64,000 nucleotides of DNA from the NCBI RefSeq assembly GCF_032884065.1, contig NC_088873.1, positions 5,252,297 through 5,316,296 on the forward strand. Direction: 5' to 3'. The translations under genes and the position numbers were made by a program. This stretch comes from Artemia franciscana. Its lineage: Eukaryota > Arthropoda > Branchiopoda > Anostraca > Artemiidae. Position 1 is the first letter of the stretch. Every line of letters starts with the position of its first letter. Positions 57,945 through 64,000 of this stretch are shown here, piece after piece. The notes below the pieces were generated by a model that did not search any database, was not told the DNA's origin, and was given only the letters and a program-made list of their open reading frames with translations.

Positions 57945-59239
57945 TTAGAGTTACTTCAATGAGAACATCAAAGCAACTGAGGAAAAGTTGTAAAAATTGA
58001 AACTAAGGTAACTATTCTGCTTCGAAATAATCCTTTTGTTAGCGAATATTGAAGCAACTCTTTTTGGTCCAGTATGTAATCTAGTCCCCTGGTGATTATC
58101 TAAAATCTTAGTTCCCTTTTTGACTACTGGTTCATTTTTCAAAATACAATGATAAATTGGGTCAATATTTAAATTTCACGTGTCCCTATTTATTGAAAGA
58201 TGATCAAACATTATGTTTTTTAATTTTTATACCCTCCCTCGCCCATTGAGAAAAACCCCTATCATTAGAAATAGCTGTGTCCTCATCAAATTGTACAAAA
58301 TGTCCCGTATGGAAGAACGTGTGTTCAGCCACAGCCGAAGGAAAAGTTTCCGGAGGCTTTCTTAATTGTAGGGTTTTTTCTATTGATTTGCGATGCTCAA
58401 TAAATCTTTCAACAACTTAATTGTGAGTTCTACCAATATAAAATTTCCACAAGAATAAGGAATTTTACGCACCCCACTAACTAAATATCCCTGGGTTAAA
58501 TCCTTCCCAGAATTAAGAAAACTACCTATTGGTCTCACCGATCGGGAACATGTATCAAAGTTACGTTTACGCAAAATTCATTTAAGCATCTCCCCCAAAA
58601 TTGGTACAGAAATGAAACTTTTAGATGCATTTACTTCTGAGCACTTCGAAACTCCAATAACCCTATTGTTATGTTTAATGCGTCTATTTTTTATTATCTT
58701 ATCAATGAATTTAATCGGGTAACTATTAAAAAAATATATATATATTCCTCAAATACAACAATTCAGAATCTACTAGTTCCACTGAAATAGGGTGGCACAA
58801 GTGAAAATTCAAATACCTTTTACTGTGTGTAGTCTTTCTATATATTGAGAAGAGTAAATGGAAATCACTTTTAATTAATAATATATCAAGAAAAGGTAGT
58901 TTGTCATTTTCTTCAAACTCCACTGTAAGTTTTACATTTTTATCAAAACTATTTAAATGTTTATGAAAAATGTCTAAGGAATCTAAAACGTGTTTCCAAA
59001 TGCAAACCACATCGTCCATGAATCTGCCCCAGAAGCAAGGGGGGAGCCTAAAAAACTGTGTGTAGCGGAGGTTTAAATAGTCCATGAAAAGATTTACCAA
59101 CAAAGAAGAGAGAGATGCCACTATAGGTAAACCAAACACCTGTTTGTAAAATTCACCTCTAAAACCAAGTTAATGAGAATTTTCTTTTATAAGGATGACC
59201 AACTTCGTAATGACATCAATCTCCAAATTAGCCATGGTT

Positions 59240-59242
<3 letters not shown>
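57945..59242 (-). mobile_element. Penelope-like retroelement remnant
   Basis: Minus-strand pieces are recognisable as the Penelope-type RT (FYKQVFGLPIVASLSSLLVN, FWGRFMDDVVCIWKHVLDSL, DKLPFLDILLIKSD, YLNFHLCHPIS), a GIY-YIG endonuclease region (VRKIPYSCGNF with its continuation in another frame) and a C-terminal tail. The RT part spans 58726-59170, the nuclease about 58260-58520, the tail 57951-58142. The 5' part is absent where Helitron 3 and its (TA)n begin. The copy is broken in several places. It lies in Raf intron 3. Confidence 0.85.

Positions 59243-59278
<36 letters not shown>
59243..59278. repeat. (TA)n at the Helitron 3 junction
   Basis: 36 bp of TA between the Penelope-like remnant and the CTAG terminus. 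Confidence 0.95.
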
Positions 59279-59279
<1 letters not shown>

Positions 59280-60168
59280 TAGCTGTTGGGGTGGCGCTTC
59301 GCGCCACCCCAACACCTAGTTGGTGGGGCGCTTCGCGCCCCCCCAAGCCCCCCCGCGCGCGTAAGTCGTTACGCGCCATATTAGTTATGCGCCATTGTAG
59401 GTGTGTCCCTGTGTCCCACCTGTGAATATAGATAGATTTATATATGTGTTTCAAACTACGTAAAAATTGCGAATAAACAACATTCTTGGCTTTCCCATTG
59501 TCTGTGCATATACAAAGCAGCATGTACTAATAATGACGTCATATGCAAACGCTCTTTTTACAAACAAACAAACATGCATCCACACAACTCGTTTTTATAT
59601 AGATAGATAGATACAATACAAATTAACTGCGTAAAACTTGCGAATATACAACATTCTTCGCTGTCCAATTGTCGCTGCATATAAATACATTGTCAGGTTT
59701 ACCGACCCTCGAACATGCAACGTACAATTGTCCATGGGAAAAACAATCAGTATTAAGATCTATACCACATTTTTCTAATGATTGACCTTGAGCTTTGTTA
59801 ATGGTGATTGCAAATACTAATCGAATTGGAAATTGCAATCTTTTAAATTGAAAAAGCAGATCCGTTGGAATCATGGGAATGCGAGGAATAAGAACAGCCT
59901 CACCCTCATAAGGCCCTGTCAAGATTGGGGCCTCTATTAGGTTTTCCATTGTTTTTTTTTACGGCAAGTCGCGTGCCATTGCAAAGCTTTGGTGGGTTGA
60001 TATTTCTTAAAAGTATTATTGGTACGCCTATTTTTAGTTGTAGCACGTGTGGTGGAAACCCTGAAGGATCTATGGAATTTAAAAATTCAGATGGATAATT
60101 AACCGCTTCATTTGGTTCCAAAACTGTGTCGACTGACTTGTAAAGGACTGCCTGGTCTCGAATCTTGG
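59279..60168 (-). mobile_element. Helitron 3, 3' end with helicase C-terminus, 5'-truncated
   Basis: Same 3' end as fragment 1: CTAG at 59279-59282, hairpin GGTGGCGC-GAA-GCGCCACC and a second internal hairpin and CTAG. Minus frames give motif V ([15 protein letters not shown]) and VI (YVACSRVGKPDNVF) at 59623-59949. The upstream part (EPNEAVNYPSEFLNSI, FPPHVLQLKIGVPIILLRNI) lies at 59906-60121 in another frame. Similarity to Helitron 2 stops at 60168. Confidence 0.9.
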
Positions 60169-60280
60169 TCTGTGCCTACAGGTAACGTTACCTATAGAGT
60201 AAAGGGCATTAGTCCATGAGCCCCGCGGGCAGTGGGGCGAGGTCTGTATTCTATATTTATTAATAAACTTAGTTTAAATT

Positions 60281-60868
<588 letters not shown>

Positions 60869-61017
60869 CCATCTATTTATAACCGAAATTGGAAACTGTC
60901 GATTCAATCAGCTTTGCCTGTCAGATTTGTCAGTATTATGCAAGGTTTGATGGTGACATGTTAGGTTAGGTTTCTCACCCATTTCTGGGATTTATAACTT
61001 AGAAAACTCAACCCTAG

Positions 61018-61155
61018 AAATCTGAGAAGAAAACACGGGAAGCGTGGGATGATCTGTTCCCAACCACGTATTGCACTCCCAGTCGAAGGCTTTGAGTCAG
61101 GAGATCGGTACCTACGCAACGCAGACAACTGGTCAGCATGCGAGTTTTTTTTTTT
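61018..61155. repeat. Family D repeat, copy 2
   Basis: Matches 28965-29105: GCACTCCCAGTCGAAGGC, TGAGTCAGGAGATCGGTACC, GGTCAGCATGCGAG and a terminal T-run. Possibly a SINE, but no clear Pol III boxes in either orientation. Confidence 0.55.
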
Positions 61156-61264
61156 CCTTAAACTTTCGTCAAATTATTTAATAAACAATTCGCTTTACAA
61201 AATATGTGAAACTTTCAGTATATAAATTGAGAAAACAACAAACCTAACAATAAGCCTCTTCTAG

Positions 61265-61611
61265 GTCCTCCATCAATTCTTCCTAATGGGTTCTGCGGAA
61301 ATTCTGGTCCTGGCCCGCCTCTTAACGGAATTCAACCCCCTAAATCTCCACTAAGGTCAGTGGTTCGGGCACACTTACCTAATCAACAAAGGACAACAGT
61401 GCAAGTGAAACAAGGTCAAACTTTGCGTGAAGCATTGGTGAAGCCCTTAAAATTGCGGGAATTAGAGCCAAATATGTGCAGTGTTTACAAGGGACCTGAT
61501 CAGGATATACCTTTGCCGTGGGATACGGATATTTCTTCACTGGAAGGTGGTGAAGTCTATGTAAGAATAAAAGAAAGTTTCCCGCTGACAATGAGTATTC
61601 GACATACTTTC
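61265..61611 (+). CDS. Raf kinase, exon 4: linker and Ras-binding domain
   Basis: After a Pro/Gly-rich linker (about 32 residues, ending PPKSPLRSV) the exon encodes the whole ubiquitin-fold Ras-binding domain, 83 residues from VRAHLPNQQRTT to SIRHTF. Landmarks match Raf RBDs: LPNQQRT (Arg equal to Raf-1 R59), VQVKQGQTLREAL, VKPLKLRELEP (K84 and R89 equivalents, the key Ras.GTP contacts), CSVYKG, WDTDISSL and FPLTM. It enters with two bases completing a Ser codon and leaves in phase 0 at GTAAGT, so the next exon should begin the C1 domain (family VRKTFF...). That exon is not in the window. Role: recruits the kinase to Ras at the membrane in the Ras-Raf-MEK-ERK pathway. Confidence 0.96.
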
Positions 61612-62234
61612 GTAAGTATTTTAGTGTCATAGAAGTCCAAAGTATACCTTAATCTAGGCCCTTGATTTCCAACGGGGGTCTCAGGCCCCACCGTTGGGAC
61701 ATGGAAACATTTTGTGAGTCATGGGCAGGACGTGCTCCCTTCGACTGAATATATTTTGGGCATTAGTTTTGAAAAGAAAGACGATGTGAATGACTTCACA
61801 TTCATATGCGTTAAAAAGCAACAAAGATACATAATAATATTGCAATCACGTCATGCATTGTACAAAAGGTGTTTTATGCAGACAATAAGACAATTTAATT
61901 TATACAGACAATTTAAGCTGCTTTTGGTTTCGTTTATTTGCTTTAAGGGTTTTCCAAGGGTTGATTTTAGGACAATGTTTTCCATACCTCTGGAGGTGGG
62001 GGATTGGTCCTTTTTTATGACGATGAATTATTGCAGCAAACTTCATCAACGTCAGTCAAGGAGTGTCAAGCGCTTGAAATGATACTGCCTAGAGATTCAA
62101 AAAGTCAAAACGCAATTTGTAAGGTTCTTTAGTTTAAGTATTGTCTCCTCTCTTTTTACACTTTGTGTATGGTTTTCTTTTTATCGTTTTCCTAAAATCG
62201 TCTAACACGGATTAAAAAACTACGCTTAAAGATT
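61612..62234 (+). other. Raf intron 4, first part
   Basis: No transposon recognised. A 122-codon frame at 61714-62082 has no family match, begins inside the intron and has no splice support, so it is not called as a gene. Confidence 0.4.
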
Positions 62235-62485
62235 TCAAGGTGTATTGTTTTAATGCAAAGTTTGAAGCATTATTTGCCCTATTATGCTTTACCAAGCCTT
62301 TATTTTGCTCTGATGCAGTCTAATATTAATAATTGCTCTCTAGTATACTTATCTACATTTAAAAGCCATATTAAACCAATACAGATTTTGCAAAATAAAG
62401 CCCTAAGAATCCTGAAACTTTTTATTCCATCATCTACTGCTCTTTGCAATAAGTCTTCTACAATATCTTTATCAGTATAGCTGCT
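62235..62485 (+). pseudogene. LINE C-terminal fragment (CR1-like)
   Basis: LYFALMQSNINNCSLVYLST and SHIKPIQILQNKALRILK match the post-RT region of CR1/Jockey proteins (compare VKRVQIMQNKAIRSLGEY in the LINE at 36 kb). Only the last ~75 codons are present: a strongly 5'-truncated insertion. Confidence 0.75.
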
Positions 62486-62584
62486 ACACTATCAACATAC
62501 AATATCAACAATATTAACATAGCTGGGAATTCTCAGGAGCTACTAAATTGCGTTCACTTGCAAGTCTAGCAAAATTAACAGACA

Positions 62585-63652
62585 TTCACTGTTGTTAGTG
62601 AATACGTCAAACCTTGGATATCTCCAGCTATTAAATCACTAATAAAAGAGAGGTCTCGCCTCTATTCCCGTGGTGATATCATCAACGGCAAGAAATTGTG
62701 AAATCAAATAGTCTCTTTGGTAAAGAAAGCCAAAGCTCGCTATGGTCGTGAAACCATGCCCTCCCAATTACTTACTTCAGACCCCAAAAAGTGGCACAAT
62801 GTTGTGAAAAAAGTGGCCGGCCAAGCTTTGACAGCAGTGTAAAGATCAGCAATGATGGTGGGTCGTTAATCAGTGCAGAAGAAGTGAGTGAATTCTTCAC
62901 CAAGATCTGCACTACCTATCCAACTATTACGGCTCATGAAAAGTCCACCATACTTGAAAAATGTGAGCCTGAGAACAACATAATAGTCAGTGAGTTTGAC
63001 GTTTACACGGAATTACGGATGATCAAACCGAATACATCTTTATACCCTGGTGAATTACCTGCCAAACTGCTACGCGAATATGCAGCCTTCATAGCATTAC
63101 CACTGTCCAGCATCATTAACGAGTGTTTTGCTTCTGGCTATTTCCCGTCACAGTGGAAAAGGGCCTATATTAGAATTATTCCAAAAAAACGCGCCTCTAG
63201 TGCATGCGACGAACTCCGCCCGATCTCACTTACACCTTGTTTGGCGAAAGTAACTGAGGCCTTTATACTCAAGTTTCTTCTGAAACAAATTCATGGGCGC
63301 ATTGATAAATTCCAATACGGTGGACTCCCCAAGTGTAGTACTACAATCTACCTAGTACGGATGTTTGAATGTGTCCTCCAATGGCTTGAAAAAGGTAGCT
63401 GTTTCGTCGACATTTGCGCAGTGGATTTCTGAAAGGCCTTTGACCTAATCCGCCACCTGACTGCAGGCATGAATCTCCAGGAAATGGGGGCCAAACGACG
63501 CACCCTTGGCCTTGTACTTGACTTGTTAACTGACCGAAAACAAAAAGTCTTTGCACTCCATGAAAACGATTAACTGGAATAATTTTCCTGGCTGTAATTA
63601 ATTCCCTACTTAATCATAACGACGACCGTTACAAGTTTGTAGATGATCTGTC
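62585..63652 (+). pseudogene. Non-LTR reverse transcriptase, decayed, cut by an assembly gap
   Basis: The linker VKPWISPAIKSLIKERSRLY and SDPKKWHNVVKKVAGQA is followed by RT: PGELPAKLLREYAAFIALPL, FPSQWKRAYIRIIPKK, LRPISLTPCLAKVTEAFILK, IDKFQYGGLPKCSTTIYLVR, AVDF-stop-KAFDLIRHL and, just before the gap, RYKFVDDLS, the catalytic box. The TGA at 63430 replaces Ser of DFSKAFD. The set resembles CR1/L2-group LINEs whose RT has GGLPxxSTxHYLV. A different family from the LINEs at 18-20 and 36-42 kb. Confidence 0.88.
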
Positions 63653-63662
63653 NNNNNNNNNN
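63653..63662. other. Assembly gap (10 N)
   Basis: Ten N placed directly after the RT catalytic box. Real gap size unknown. Such a fixed-size gap in a repeat is probably a scaffolding artefact. Confidence 0.99.
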
Positions 63663-64000
63663 TGCCTCTTTTTTTAATATGTGGGTATTTAAAGCCCTGT
63701 TGCAGTAATCCAAAAGTGTTGTATTTTACTTCGTAAACTCTCAAAAGGCTTCAAAAGAAAAAGAGGAAGAATTCTTATTTTTTCAATATTTTTGAAAGAG
63801 ATAGTGGCTACATCGTAAAAGGATCTTGAGATCAAGGAGAAAAGTTTTTATTTTTAGTTGAAGTTATGTAATATCTTTATATGCTTTTCTAGATATACTT
63901 CCAGTTTCTCAACAATTGACTTTTGAAGCAGTTCTTTTCAAATTTCTCAGGTTACATAATTTCAAACAACTTCTGAGATTATATAATAGTGTTTGTACCA
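63663..64000. other. No recognisable feature
   Basis: AT-rich sequence with no continuation of the RT frame. It may belong to a different part of intron 4. Confidence 0.35.

Noticed and set aside
61714-62082. 122-codon frame after Raf exon 4 as a possible further exon
   Set aside because: It starts inside the intron after a strong GTAAGT donor, has no acceptor at its start and does not resemble the expected C1 zinc-binding domain (no H/C pattern).

Overview
The window looks like arthropod nuclear DNA, most likely from a crustacean. It is AT-rich, spliceosomal and extremely dense in repeats. A brine-shrimp-like branchiopod is my impression only and is not shown by the sequence. The one host gene I can support is a Raf-family kinase (B-Raf/Drosophila phl type) on the + strand. 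Three of its exons lie at 45293-45394, 55931-56111 and 61265-61611. They encode the BRS region and the Ras-binding domain. The splice phases agree (0, then 1, then 0). The introns between them are 10.5 kb and 5.2 kb and consist almost entirely of transposons. The first coding exon and the exons for the C1 and kinase domains are not seen.

Layout. 1-3.6 kb: a piggyBac transposon with TTAA duplications inside a ~267-bp tandem repeat. 4-11.2 kb: short interspersed repeats, including the first copies of a multi-hairpin repeat here called family A (nine recognisable copies in the window, about 12 kb in total, both orientations), and a palindrome cluster. 12-15 kb: an RTE-like LINE with an uninterrupted 974-codon endonuclease/reverse transcriptase frame whose stop codon is the first unit of its (TAG)n tail, inserted in a decayed hAT transposase. 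17-28.3 kb: a satellite with dyad-symmetric monomers, broken up by a second, decayed RTE copy (itself carrying a short insert, a MITE and a CR1-like LINE), another LINE fragment, (TA)n expansions, a hAT-type MITE and family A. 29.3-30 kb: a 145-bp tandem array. 31-32.5 kb: the least repetitive stretch. 34.9-42.4 kb: a minus-strand two-ORF LINE inserted in a family B element and itself invaded by family A.

From 45.3 kb onward everything lies in the Raf gene region. Intron 2 holds a family B element with a ~292-bp internal tandem array, one terminally complete Helitron (49367-52340) and a 3'-end fragment of another (both abutting (TA)n), and two family A copies. Intron 3 holds a Penelope-like retroelement remnant, a third Helitron and a foldback element with a (TA)n loop. 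After exon 4 come two decayed LINE fragments and a 10-bp run of N.

How the parts relate. The nesting orders the insertions: satellite, then RTE copy 2, then the elements inside it; family B, then the minus-strand LINE, then family A; family A copy 7, then a tRNA-type SINE. No cellular pathway beyond Ras-Raf signalling is encoded. The most unusual signals are structural: matched changes in the two arms of the family A hairpins, the palindromic satellite whose (TA)n tracts sit at one monomer position, Helitron termini with duplicated hairpin ends and matched stem changes, and the RTE element with no 3' UTR.
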